Shown here piece after piece: positions 56,953-64,000 of a stretch of 64,000 nt of DNA. The notes under the pieces are model-generated. The model was not told where the DNA came from and made no database searches. It saw nothing but the letters and a program-made list of their open reading frames with translations. Made by a program: the position numbers and the translations under genes. Source of the stretch: Pseudomonas viridiflava (lineage in GTDB: Bacteria; Pseudomonadota; Gammaproteobacteria; Pseudomonadales; Pseudomonadaceae); the NCBI RefSeq assembly GCF_900602065.1, contig NZ_UWFN01000098.1, positions 1-64,000 on the forward strand. The letters are read 5' to 3'. Position 1 is the stretch's first letter. Each line of letters opens with the position of its first letter.

Positions 56953-57161
56953 GGACTTATCTCCGGTAGCGGACTGAATTCACAGGGCTGCCAAGAACCA
57001 ATCGGCCAGCACTCTGATATGACCCGGAGAAGCGTAAAAGTTGTGACCGTGTGTCGGGAAACCGTCGCCCGTTCGGCGGCTGGAAAACTGATATGTGTAA
57101 CGAATACGATAATTTGACGTTTTGTTGACGCCATAACTTTGTATTTAATCCGTGAGCAACA

Positions 57162-57249
57162 CTGTAAGAGCGCGCTTGCCCGTGCTGAACGATTACGTGA
57201 TATGCCTGAATCGTCAGAATGCCGCCCAGACCAAGCCTCGCTCCAACAG
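57162..57249. repeat. Decayed REPIN-like element, GCTTGCCCG family
   Basis: CTGTAAGAGCGCGCTTGCCCGTGCTGAACG faces CCGCCCAGACCAAGCCTCGCTCCAACAG; both arms carry several mutations. Confidence 0.65.
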
Positions 57250-57262
57250 ATATCGTCGATCC

Positions 57263-57337
57263 CTGTAGGAGCTGCCGAAGGCTGCGAACAGCGGTGTGTC
57301 AGACATAACGCTTTCGTAGCCTTCGGCAGCTCCTACG
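57263..57337. repeat. REPIN-like element, GCTGCCGAAGGCTGCGA family
   Basis: CTGTAGGAGCTGCCGAAGGCTGCGA faces TTTCGTAGCCTTCGGCAGCTCCTACGAG, downstream of the hydroxyisourate hydrolase gene. Confidence 0.9.
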
Positions 57338-57411
57338 AGGGAATGCGATGCCCCACGGATATCGGCAATCCTTGTAGCCGTGTCAGACATACCGACGCCG
57401 TAATGCGCTTA

Positions 57412-57822
57412 TTAACTCCCGCGATACGTCGAGAACCCATAAGGGCTGATCAGCAGCGGGATGTGGTAATGCGGCAAGGTGCCGTCCACATTGAAGATCA
57501 CCGGTACTTCCGGGAAGAAGCTTGCCGTCTGGTGTTTCTGGAACCATTCACCCGTCTTGAACGTAACGCGATACGTGCCTTTCTCCAGCGCCTTGCCTTC
57601 GGGGTACAGCCCGGTAATCCGGCCCTGCTCGTTGGTGACGCCCTTGTTCAATGTGCTCCAGCCCTGACCTTCCTGTTTTTCCAGCGTCACGTTTACATCC
57701 GAAGAGGGCAAGCCGTCCTGCAGGTTAAGCACGTGTACGCTCAGCGGATTACCTGCGGCCAGCGCAATAGAAGAAAGGCCGCTCAATACAGCGCCCGCAA
57801 TCAATGTCTTCAGCAGTTTCAT
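57412..57822 (-). CDS. hiuH: Periplasmic 5-hydroxyisourate hydrolase (transthyretin-like)
   Basis: A 136-residue transthyretin-fold enzyme that hydrolyses 5-hydroxyisourate, the product of urate oxidation. The signal peptide (cleaved after IALA) places it in the periplasm. The family marks are present: His30 in LSVHVLNLQDGLPSSDV, the His pair in PHYHIPLLISPYGFSTY, and the C-terminal YRGS tetrapeptide, which separates HIU hydrolases from animal transthyretins. AGGA seven bases upstream sets the start. It is the second gene of an operon, 13 bases after the DUF336 gene. No other urate-pathway gene is nearby, as also for E. coli HiuH (YedX), which sits next to hprRS. Confidence 0.93.
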   Translation of the reverse strand: MKLLKTLIAGAVLSGLSSIALAAGNPLSVHVLNLQDGLPSSDVNVTLEKQEGQGWSTLNKGVTNEQGRITGLYPEGKALEKGTYRVTFKTGEWFQKHQTASFFPEVPVIFNVDGTLPHYHIPLLISPYGFSTYRGS

Positions 57823-57835
57823 GTGATGTTTCCTG

Positions 57836-58336
57836 TTATTTGAGGTTGGGTAAAACGTGGTCGATGCCTTTCAATGCGCAGCCTTCATCCGTCTCCGCTC
57901 CGCCTGCACCCGCAACACCGATGGCGCCGATGACTTGCTCGCCCACTTTCAAAGGCACGCCACCGCCTAGCAGCAACAGCTCATTGAGGGTGTTGAGGTT
58001 CTCGGCTTCAGGATTATTGCGGGCGCGCTCCGACAGCAGACGCGTCGGGGTTTTGGTCGACAGTGCAGTAAACGCCTTACGTTGCGCAGCAAGGGTGTTG
58101 TGGGGGCCGACGTTGTCATCGCGCTGCACAGCAACCAGATTGCCGCCGCGATCCACCACCGCCGCAACGGCCGTTTTGCCTTCGGCGTGGCAAGCCGCCA
58201 GAGTCGCGTTCAGCAGATCATTGGCCAGCTTCAGGGTCACATCCGGCCGCTGGGCAACGTTCGGCACGTCGGCCAGTGCAACGCCAGACCCCAAGGCCAA
58301 CGTCAGTAATGAAAGGGCAGCGCTTCGGATCAGCAT
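57836..58336 (-). CDS. Exported DUF336 (HbpS/GlcG-like) heme-binding family protein
   Basis: A 166-residue protein with a Sec signal peptide (MLIRSAALSLLTLALGSGVALA, cleaved before DVPNVAQ) and a complete DUF336/GlcG domain. Visible family marks are AVVDRGGNLVAVQRDD, QRKAFTALSTKTPT, GGGVPLKVGEQVIGAIGVAGAGGAETDEGCA. In Streptomyces the related HbpS binds heme and iron and modulates the sensor kinase SenS. The ATG at 58334-58336 has GGAG six bases upstream, while a longer reading would cross the divergent promoter. It is first in the operon with hiuH and faces a two-component system gene pair across 146 bases. Confidence 0.9.
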   Translation of the reverse strand: MLIRSAALSLLTLALGSGVALADVPNVAQRPDVTLKLANDLLNATLAACHAEGKTAVAAVVDRGGNLVAVQRDDNVGPHNTLAAQRKAFTALSTKTPTRLLSERARNNPEAENLNTLNELLLLGGGVPLKVGEQVIGAIGVAGAGGAETDEGCALKGIDHVLPNLK

Positions 58337-58414
58337 ACAAATCTCCGGTTCAGGCTCGGCTGAGCAATTGCCAGCCATACTGCCCAAGCCTTCCGCACAA
58401 ACTGATTGCCTGCG

Positions 58415-58432
58415 GATTACGTATTTGTAATG
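58415..58432 (+). promoter_or_regulatory. HprR/CusR-type box in the divergent promoter
   Basis: GATTACGTATTTGTAATG contains the inverted repeat ATTAC-N6-GTAAT and matches 14 of 18 positions of the E. coli HprR/CusR box (CATTACAAAATTGTAATG, from memory). It lies 78 bases upstream of the DUF336-hiuH operon and 50 bases upstream of the response regulator gene, so one site can serve both directions. Confidence 0.75.
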
Positions 58433-58482
58433 AGATGGGTGAGCAGATCGGCTTACGCTAGGCACCCGTACCGGAGGACTCA

Positions 58483-59154
58483 ATGCGTATCCTGGTTGTA
58501 GAAGACGAAGCGAAAACAGCGGATTACCTGCGCAAAGGGCTGGGGGAATCCGGCTATCTGGTCGAAGTGGCCCTGAATGGTCTGGACGGCCTGCATCTTA
58601 TTCAGGAAAGCGAATTCGACCTGATCATCCTCGACGTCATGTTGCCCGGCCTTGATGGCTGGCAACTGCTGCAGATCATTCGTCGTAAACATCAGACGCC
58701 GGTGCTGTTCCTGACTGCGCGCGATGCCGTGGAAGACCGGGTCAAAGGATTGGAACTGGGCGCCGATGATTATCTGGTGAAACCCTTCTCCTATGCGGAA
58801 CTGCTGGCTCGGGTTCGCACCTTGCTGCGTCGCGGTCCGCCCCGTGAAGTCGAACAGTTTCAGATCGCCGATCTGCATCTGGATTTGCTCAAGCGCAAAG
58901 TCACCCGCAATGGCGAGCGCCTGAGCCTGACCAACAAGGAGTTCGCGCTGCTGCATCTGTTGCTCAGTCGCGAAGGCGAAGTCCTCTCTCGGGCGCTGAT
59001 TGCCTCTCACGTCTGGCAGATGAATTTCGACAGCGACACCAACGTGGTCGACGTCGCAATCCGTCGTCTGCGCGCCAAAGTAGACGACCCCTATCAGGCC
59101 AAACTTATCCACACGGTGCGCGGCATCGGCTACCTGCTGGAACTGCAGCCATGA
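58483..59154 (+). CDS. OmpR/PhoB-family response regulator (CusR/HprR group)
   Basis: A 223-residue response regulator. The receiver domain has the acidic pocket Glu7-Asp8, phosphoacceptor Asp51 ([14 protein letters not shown]), a Thr in FLTARD and Lys in [10 protein letters not shown]. The C-terminal winged helix ([42 protein letters not shown]) is of the heavy-metal/CusR-CopR-HprR type. It overlaps the kinase gene by four bases (ATGA). The adjacency to hiuH and the HprR-like box favour an HprR-like role (HOCl or peroxide response) over copper control, though both classes share box sequences. Confidence 0.94.
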   Translation: MRILVVEDEAKTADYLRKGLGESGYLVEVALNGLDGLHLIQESEFDLIILDVMLPGLDGWQLLQIIRRKHQTPVLFLTARDAVEDRVKGLELGADDYLVKPFSYAELLARVRTLLRRGPPREVEQFQIADLHLDLLKRKVTRNGERLSLTNKEFALLHLLLSREGEVLSRALIASHVWQMNFDSDTNVVDVAIRRLRAKVDDPYQAKLIHTVRGIGYLLELQP

Positions 59155-60512
59155 GCTTCTTGCCACGCACACTGAGCCTGCGTCTGGCGTCGATGTTCGC
59201 CCTGGTCAGCGTGCTGCTGTTGGGCGCTGTAGGGTTTTACCTGTATCAATCCCTGCAGCGCGAAATCACCTGGCGAGATGACCAGGCATTGCTCGGGCGG
59301 GTACAGCGCATGCAGGCGCTCATCACCGACAGCGACAGCATTGAGGCCTTGCGCAAGCGTCCGCAGCTTTACGAAAACATGCTCGGCAACCGCGATAACG
59401 TGTTGTGGATCGTCGACGACGCTGGGCATTTGCTCATCGATGTAAACCCGCTGTCGTTGCCCGTGCCCGACTTGCCGCCAGCACCTTCGCCACAGCTGGG
59501 GGATAGCCCGGGCGATGAGTCGTTGCGACTGGCGTGGTTCGACGTGCCAGGCACAGACAGGCACCTCACGCTGATTGCGGGCAAGCTGGTGAATGAGCGC
59601 GAGCAAATGCTCAGCGCCTACCGCATGAAAATCTACATGGCCTTGCTGGTAGGCGCAGTGCTGGCATTTCTGCTGGGCTGGATGGTCAGCCAGCGTGGCT
59701 TGCGCCCAGTACGGCAACTGGCGACCCGCGCTGCTGCCATCGATGCACAACACCTGCATTTACGCCTGCATGAGTTCAAGGACGTGGGCGAGTTGACTGC
59801 GTTAAGTCATGCGCTTAACCAGATGCTTGCCCGCCTGGAAGACGGCTTTGCGCAACTCACACGTTTCAGCGAGGACCTCGCTCATGAAATGCGTACCCCG
59901 CTCAGCAACCTGATGGGCCAGACCCAGCAGGCATTGGGGCGCAGCCGCTTGGTTGAGGATTATCAGGACCTGCTGGTTTCCAATCAGGAAGAGTACGAAC
60001 GCCTGGCGCGGATGATCGACAGCATGCTGTTCCTGGCTCGCACCGAGCAGCCAAAAAACTCGATCGCTCGTCAGCCGGTTGACGTGCAAGCCTTGGTCAC
60101 GCAACTGTGCGATTACTTCGAAGGCACCGCCGAAGAGCGTGGCATCACGCTGATCAACAACAGTCAGGGCATGCTAACTGCCGACCCCGAGTTACTGCGC
60201 CGAGCACTGGCCAACCTGATCGCCAACGCTCTGCGCTACGCCACGCCACAGACCGCCGTGACTGTCGGCACCACACTGAATGCCACTGGCATTGACATCT
60301 ATGTTCACAACGTGGGTGAGCCTATCGGCGCGGAGCATCTGTCCCATCTGTTCGAGCGGTTTTATCGCTGTGATCCTTCACGTAATCAGCCTGGCGACTC
60401 GGGAGGACTGGGTCTCGCCATCGTGCGCTCAATCATGCAGGCCCATGGCGGGCATGTGAGCGTGACGAGCGATAGTGTGGGAACGGTGTTCAGGCTGACA
60501 TTGCCTGGCTAG
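59151..60512 (+). CDS. Membrane sensor histidine kinase (CusS/HprS group)
   Basis: A 453-residue kinase. Membrane helices at about 12-32 and 161-180 bracket a periplasmic sensor domain of about 128 residues without Cys but with Met54, Met77, Met153 and Met159. HAMP, the H-box ([14 protein letters not shown], His245), the N-box ([13 protein letters not shown]) and the G-box ([14 protein letters not shown]) follow. The phosphorelay goes to the overlapping response regulator. CusS-type periplasmic copper ligands are not evident; methionine-based oxidant sensing, as reported for E. coli HprS, is a reasonable alternative. Confidence 0.93.
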   Translation: MSFLPRTLSLRLASMFALVSVLLLGAVGFYLYQSLQREITWRDDQALLGRVQRMQALITDSDSIEALRKRPQLYENMLGNRDNVLWIVDDAGHLLIDVNPLSLPVPDLPPAPSPQLGDSPGDESLRLAWFDVPGTDRHLTLIAGKLVNEREQMLSAYRMKIYMALLVGAVLAFLLGWMVSQRGLRPVRQLATRAAAIDAQHLHLRLHEFKDVGELTALSHALNQMLARLEDGFAQLTRFSEDLAHEMRTPLSNLMGQTQQALGRSRLVEDYQDLLVSNQEEYERLARMIDSMLFLARTEQPKNSIARQPVDVQALVTQLCDYFEGTAEERGITLINNSQGMLTADPELLRRALANLIANALRYATPQTAVTVGTTLNATGIDIYVHNVGEPIGAEHLSHLFERFYRCDPSRNQPGDSGGLGLAIVRSIMQAHGGHVSVTSDSVGTVFRLTLPG

Positions 60513-60549
60513 TGCGCCTCGTCGTTCAGCGCGCAGCAAACATTGAAGC

Positions 60550-60641
60550 CTGTAGGAGCTCACCGAGGTCACGAGGCCAGCGACAGCGGTGTATCAGACG
60601 GGACGCCATCGCTGCCTCGCGGTGCTCGTGAGCTCCTACAG
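60550..60641. repeat. REPIN-like element, variant arms
   Basis: CTGTAGGAGCTCACCGAGGTCACGAGG faces CCTCGCGGTGCTCGTGAGCTCCTACAG between convergent genes. The arms are a family not otherwise complete in this window. Confidence 0.8.
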
Positions 60642-60663
60642 AAAAGCGTTTAAATTCAGTAAT

Positions 60664-61530
60664 TTATTTTATGTTCGATGAGACCGGCGTCGACTTTCCA
60701 CACTGGCCCGGTGCGGGGATTGCGAACATGAAAACGGTTTCGCCACGTCTGCTGACCGTGTGTCGAAGCGCTGTGTCGTAACGCGAGAGAATCGTTTCGC
60801 AGATGGAAAGCCCCATGCCCATCCCGTTGGCTTTGGTGGTGAAAAACGGTTCACTGATGAAAGCTTGATAGCTCTCGGTGATGCCCGGACCGGTGTCGAT
60901 GACGCAGATCACTGTCCTGTCCGTCATGGGATAGGCTGCGAGGCAGATCTGCCGACGGTCTGATGGCTGGGAGCTGATGGCATCGATGGCGTTAGACACG
61001 AGGTTACGCAGCACCAGATAGAGCTGCGTGTGGTCTGCCTGAACGCTGATGCCAGGCTGAAGGTCGAGCTGGATGGAAATGCCGTGTTGCTGAAGTTCTC
61101 CGGCAAATCCCGCCGTGACTTCGGCCACGAGTGAATCCAGCGGAACGTCGCAACATGTGCTCACACGCCGGGAATAAGTTTCGAGCAAGGCGCTACTGAT
61201 CTGGCCCATTTGCCTGGCGAGTTCCGCAGAGTCTTTCAGGCCTTGTAACGCTTCGGCCACCTGCGGCTCATCCCGGTCCAGCCAGCGAATCGATGCCTGA
61301 ATATTGCACAGCATCGACGCGAGGGGCTGGCGCAATTCATGAACCACCGCCGCGACAGCGGAGCCAGCGTGAGGGTCAGGAACGAGAGCCTTGTAAGTCA
61401 GATTTGCCGTTGGCTTTGCACCCCGGAGCGCCACAAATGCGGGAGAACTCTGCTGGCACAGGATTGCCGATGGCGCTTGTCCTTCGACGCCCTGGTCTCT
61501 ATTCGATGACTGCCCCAGCGTGCGCGCCAT
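60664..61530 (-). CDS. Soluble histidine kinase
   Basis: A 288-residue kinase without membrane helices or a recognisable sensor domain; only about 55 residues precede the H-box (AAVVHELRQPLASML, His64). The ATPase domain is complete: NLVSNAIDAISS (N-box), IDTGPGITES (G1) and KANGMGMGLSICETIL (G2). It resembles the C-terminal half of DctB/FixL-like kinases. No response regulator is adjacent on this strand. The N-terminal 50 residues are of odd composition, so the true start could be further in. AGGA lies about nine bases upstream of the ATG used. Confidence 0.83.
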   Translation of the reverse strand: MARTLGQSSNRDQGVEGQAPSAILCQQSSPAFVALRGAKPTANLTYKALVPDPHAGSAVAAVVHELRQPLASMLCNIQASIRWLDRDEPQVAEALQGLKDSAELARQMGQISSALLETYSRRVSTCCDVPLDSLVAEVTAGFAGELQQHGISIQLDLQPGISVQADHTQLYLVLRNLVSNAIDAISSQPSDRRQICLAAYPMTDRTVICVIDTGPGITESYQAFISEPFFTTKANGMGMGLSICETILSRYDTALRHTVSRRGETVFMFAIPAPGQCGKSTPVSSNIK

Positions 61531-61678
61531 GGATGCGGTTCCTGATCTATATGGATGAGCACCTTAGTGATCACCATTCGTCGAGTCTTGAAGAATCCTG
61601 CAAAATTTAAATTTGCGCATTAAATATTTGCGTACAATTGTTCCGCTGGCAGGCCTGCAACAGCTTCGGGGAATTTCC

Positions 61679-62518
61679 GTGCATGATGATTTCGACACCG
61701 GGTCAGGAAAAAACTCAGTCAGCGTCTGGACGATGGCTGATCTGTATGACGCCGAACTGCTGAAAGGCGCTTATTTCGACCATCGCTACCCTTGGCATAC
61801 TCATGAGGAGTTCAGCCTGGGAATCGTGCTGGCGGGCGGCGTTTTTCTGCAGACATTACGATCGGACGGCATCGCCAAGCGCGGCAGTTTCGTCTTGATC
61901 AACCCCGACGAACTGCATTGCGGGCGCCCTGATGTGGGCGGCTGGTTATGCCGGACGCTGCATGTTCACCCAGACGTATTCCTCAGAGTGGCCAGAGATA
62001 ATTTTGGCATCACTGCGCTGCCAACCTTCACCAGCCCGGTGGTCGACGACGCGGTACTGAGTGGCAGTTTGCTGGAGCTTCATCGCCTTTCGGAAACCGC
62101 CTGCTCGGCGCTTGAGCGCCAGTCGCGAATCACGGCGATGATCATCCGTTTGCTCGCTCATCACACCTGTCTGATTCAACTGCCGGAGTCAGGGTTCGCC
62201 GAGCCTGCGGCGATCTCTCTGGCGCGAGCCTATCTCGACGAAAACCTTTCGGACAAAGTGACCCTCGACGACCTTTCGAGAGTCGTTGGCCTACCGGCTT
62301 TCCAGCTGCTAAGAGCTTTTCGCCAGACGTGCGGCGTGACCCCGCATGTCTACCAACTCCAGGCACGTGTGCGTAAGGCCCATAAACTGCTGAAAAGCGG
62401 TGTCGGTCTGGCGGACGTGGCGATCTCTTCCGGGTTTGCAGATCAGCCCCACCTGACCCGTGTATTCAAATCGATAATGGGTGCGACGCCGGGTCAGTAT
62501 GGGCGAGGCAGGGGCTAG
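61679..62518 (+). CDS. AraC-family transcriptional regulator
   Basis: A 279-residue regulator with an N-terminal cupin-like effector domain (HRYPWHTHEEFSLGIVLAGGV; NPDELHCGRP) and a C-terminal double helix-turn-helix (LSRVVGLPAFQLLRAFRQTCGVTPHVYQLQARV; ISSGFADQPHLTRVFKSIMGATPGQY). I use GTG at 61679 because GGGGA lies six bases upstream; the reading frame is open to an earlier TTG at 61613 within an AT-rich stretch that looks like promoter. It is divergent from the soluble kinase gene. Such AraC proteins commonly control adjacent amino-acid exporter genes, but none is here. Confidence 0.85.
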   Translation: MHDDFDTGSGKNSVSVWTMADLYDAELLKGAYFDHRYPWHTHEEFSLGIVLAGGVFLQTLRSDGIAKRGSFVLINPDELHCGRPDVGGWLCRTLHVHPDVFLRVARDNFGITALPTFTSPVVDDAVLSGSLLELHRLSETACSALERQSRITAMIIRLLAHHTCLIQLPESGFAEPAAISLARAYLDENLSDKVTLDDLSRVVGLPAFQLLRAFRQTCGVTPHVYQLQARVRKAHKLLKSGVGLADVAISSGFADQPHLTRVFKSIMGATPGQYGRGRG

Positions 62519-62688
62519 GCGAACTGAGCTCCACACGCTGTTCGGGCGACGGCCACACATTTTTCGCAAATTCTGCGCGACAAGTCTCGTCTTTGCAGCT
62601 GCCAGGCGGTCTGCTGCCTATTACGGTCTATGCTTCTTTTTACCGCCCAGGCCAACCCGTGCCGTGCACCGCTCACCAGGCAGACCAT

Positions 62689-63441
62689 GTGAGACATTCG
62701 ATATTCAGCGCAGCTCTGCTATGTCTCTGCCTGTCCCTCGGCATGCCCGCCAAGGCCGGGCCGTATCAGGTTGTCACCGAAGAATGGGCGCCCTACAACT
62801 ATCTGGAAAACAACACACTCACCGGCATGACCACCGAAATCGTTCAGGCCATTATGGCGCTGACCGGCGATCAATTTGAGGTGGTGCTGCTGCCCAGCAT
62901 GCGCGCCAGCTACGCACTGAATTCCCGCCCCAAAACCATCATGTACTCCATGTTCCGCACCGCAGAGCGCGAGCCATTGTACAAATGGGTCGGGCCCATC
63001 GTGGAGGAGTCCATCCACCCCTACCAGATGGCCAATGCCGAGCCGCTGAATACCTTCGAACAACTGCGTCAGGCGCCCATGGTCACCACCCGACACGCAG
63101 GCCTGGTGCCCGACACATTGCAATCCCTGAATTTCACCAACCTCGACAAAACCGCCACCCAAAGCGCCCAGCTCTACCGCATGCTGCTCGCCGGGCGCAC
63201 CGACCTGATCGTCGGCGACACCGACGCTGGAGTGGCCTATTACAGCCGCCAACTGAAAATCCCGCCCGGCACGCTAAGACGAATACCGGTCGAGGTGTAT
63301 CGCTCGTCGTTGTACATCGCGTTCAGTCACGACAGTGAAGATGAAGTGGTGACGAGGTGGACGAAGGCGTTGGAGACGTTGCGCAAGTCGGGAGAGGTGG
63401 GACGAATTCAGAGGCGCTATGAGTATCTGGGGGAGCGGTGA
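62689..63441 (+). CDS. Periplasmic solute-binding protein, family 3
   Basis: A 250-residue protein with a Sec signal peptide (MRHSIFSAALLCLCLSLGMPAKA) when started at the GTG at 62689, preceded by AGG at eight bases; earlier in-frame codons would place residues before the signal. The mature part shows the SBP_bac_3 form (VVTEEWAPYNYLENNTLTGMTTEIVQAIM; RTAEREPLYKWVGPI). No permease or ATPase gene is next to it, so it may be an orphan binding protein or a sensor partner. The common ligands of this family are polar amino acids. Confidence 0.85.
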   Translation: MRHSIFSAALLCLCLSLGMPAKAGPYQVVTEEWAPYNYLENNTLTGMTTEIVQAIMALTGDQFEVVLLPSMRASYALNSRPKTIMYSMFRTAEREPLYKWVGPIVEESIHPYQMANAEPLNTFEQLRQAPMVTTRHAGLVPDTLQSLNFTNLDKTATQSAQLYRMLLAGRTDLIVGDTDAGVAYYSRQLKIPPGTLRRIPVEVYRSSLYIAFSHDSEDEVVTRWTKALETLRKSGEVGRIQRRYEYLGER

Positions 63442-63551
63442 TAGCCAGTGTCTACGTTAAATCCTGAGATGCCCTCAACGGACAGGTCGCTGATATGATC
63501 TGTGGCCGGAACCGCCTGCTGGAGGCGGTCTGTTTGAGTACAGGAAGTCTC

Positions 63552-64000
63552 ATGAAAAGAATGTTGTTCGGTATCTGCGTGCTGTCGCTGGCCGGTTGCG
63601 CCAGTTCCCCTGATACCTCCTTCAACCAAGCCACGCCTGGCTGTAAATCGGCCTCGACTCAAGTCAACGGCAAGCCGGTAGCCACGCAGTTCTGCATTAA
63701 AACCGTCGCGTTCAAACCGTCACAGTACCGCGTGACCGTCAACGATCAGGTGCTGTTCTCCGGCACGGATTACCAGCGTGTCGCCTTCACCAAATCCATC
63801 AAGGAAGGACAGGCCAAAGGCGGATGTGACGAACTGATCGAACTGCAAGGCTCAGGCTCCAAACCGGTGGCCGTGAAAGACCTGCCCGCCGACCTGGTCA
63901 AAAGCTGCCGAATTACCGCCGACGCCAACGGCAACTCCCAAGCCTTCAGCAAAGACGCAGAGTGCGACAAAGCGTTCTACACCGCGCTGACGCCATTGCT
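63552..64000 (+). CDS. Lipoprotein of unknown function, cut by the window edge
   Basis: An open frame from the ATG at 63552 (AGGAAG five bases upstream) runs past the right edge; 149 codons are visible. The N-terminus MKRMLFGICVLSLAGCASSP has a lipobox LAGC, so it should be lipidated at Cys16. The next residue after Cys is Ala, which favours outer-membrane sorting. Several further Cys residues (PGCKS, FCIK, GGCDE, KSCRI, ECDK) could form disulfides. I recognise no family. Confidence 0.85.
   Translation, partial: MKRMLFGICVLSLAGCASSPDTSFNQATPGCKSASTQVNGKPVATQFCIKTVAFKPSQYRVTVNDQVLFSGTDYQRVAFTKSIKEGQAKGGCDELIELQGSGSKPVAVKDLPADLVKSCRITADANGNSQAFSKDAECDKAFYTALTPL

Larger units (their letters stand above)
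56953..57411. other. Non-coding region upstream of the epimerase gene
   Basis: A 459-base gap. The first 200 bases should hold the epimerase promoter (minus strand); CTCCGG just upstream of the start gives CCGGAG as a ribosome-binding site. Two REPIN-like elements fill much of the rest (57162 and 57263). I see no gene in either strand. Confidence 0.5.

Noticed and set aside
54514-57117. An 867-codon open frame on the plus strand, opposite the epimerase gene
   Set aside because: It is antisense to the repetitive RTX region, and its protein is low-complexity Val/Ala/Gly. The regular GC codon pattern of the repeats keeps this frame open.
59104-59112. A second TTATCCACA DnaA-box match
   Set aside because: It lies in the conserved [10 protein letters not shown] coding segment of the response regulator and is explained by codon choice.

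Overview
The window is chromosomal DNA of a Pseudomonas, most likely of the fluorescens/syringae lineage. The evidence is the 3' end of a Pseudomonas-type 5S rRNA at the left edge, a conserved block (mksB-mksE-mksF, a HolD-like gene, rimI, a small acidic protein, beta-carbonic anhydrase) whose order I recall from the P. aeruginosa chromosome, a PsmE-type mannuronan C-5-epimerase, and more than 20 REPIN-like inverted repeats of the usual Pseudomonas families. I see no tRNA, IS element, prophage or CRISPR array. The region reads as ordinary chromosome with many small accessory metabolic and sensory modules.

Layout. 1-2.1 kb: end of an rRNA operon and a chemoreceptor. 2.1-7 kb: the MksBEF condensin operon, leftward. 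7-9.8 kb: HolD-like protein, rimI, an acidic protein, carbonic anhydrase. 9.9-13.7 kb: an exported protein of unknown function, a second chemoreceptor and an HD-domain hydrolase. 13.8-17.8 kb: a Fur-box-preceded ECF sigma / FecR / TonB-receptor surface-signalling system. 17.9-22.2 kb: a TauE/SafE permease, then a hydantoin/allantoin module (racemase and GntR regulator divergent from an NCS1 permease, with two identical putative operators). 22.4-26 kb: an acid-sugar dehydratase, MFS transporter and divergent LysR. 26-31 kb: an exported unknown, an MFS/ArsR pair and a PhoD-like phosphatase. 31.1-34.8 kb: a D-tartrate module (LysR, TarD, DctA-like carrier). 34.9-42.6 kb: SDR/LysR pair, katG, a SnoaL-like protein and a second TonB receptor without its own sigma factor. 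43-46.2 kb: a copper-handling cluster (DUF2946, PepSY, SCO, PCuAC). 46.2-50.9 kb: GNAT, then LysR with a quinone oxidoreductase, royal-jelly-protein-family and nitroreductase operon. 51.3-57 kb: a 1872-residue modular alginate epimerase with an acetylhydrolase module. 57.4-60.5 kb: periplasmic DUF336 (HbpS/GlcG-like) and 5-hydroxyisourate hydrolase genes divergent from an OmpR-type two-component system. 60.7-64 kb: soluble histidine kinase, AraC regulator, periplasmic solute-binding protein and a lipoprotein cut by the window edge.

The most interesting locus is 57.4-60.5 kb. An 18-bp palindrome in the divergent promoter matches, by recollection, 14 of 18 positions of the E. coli HprR/CusR box. 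The target operon pairs the HprR-linked enzyme HIU hydrolase with a secreted DUF336 protein of the family that, in the Streptomyces HbpS-SenS-SenR system, works as an accessory redox/heme sensor. This suggests a three-component periplasmic oxidative-stress sensor. Other notable items are the duplicated GATCGTATACAAA operator around the hydantoin genes, the exact H-X10-M-X21-H-X-M copper motif in the PCuAC protein with a strong inverted repeat upstream, the Tat-like signals in both FecR and SCO, and hybrid REPIN elements with arms of different families.
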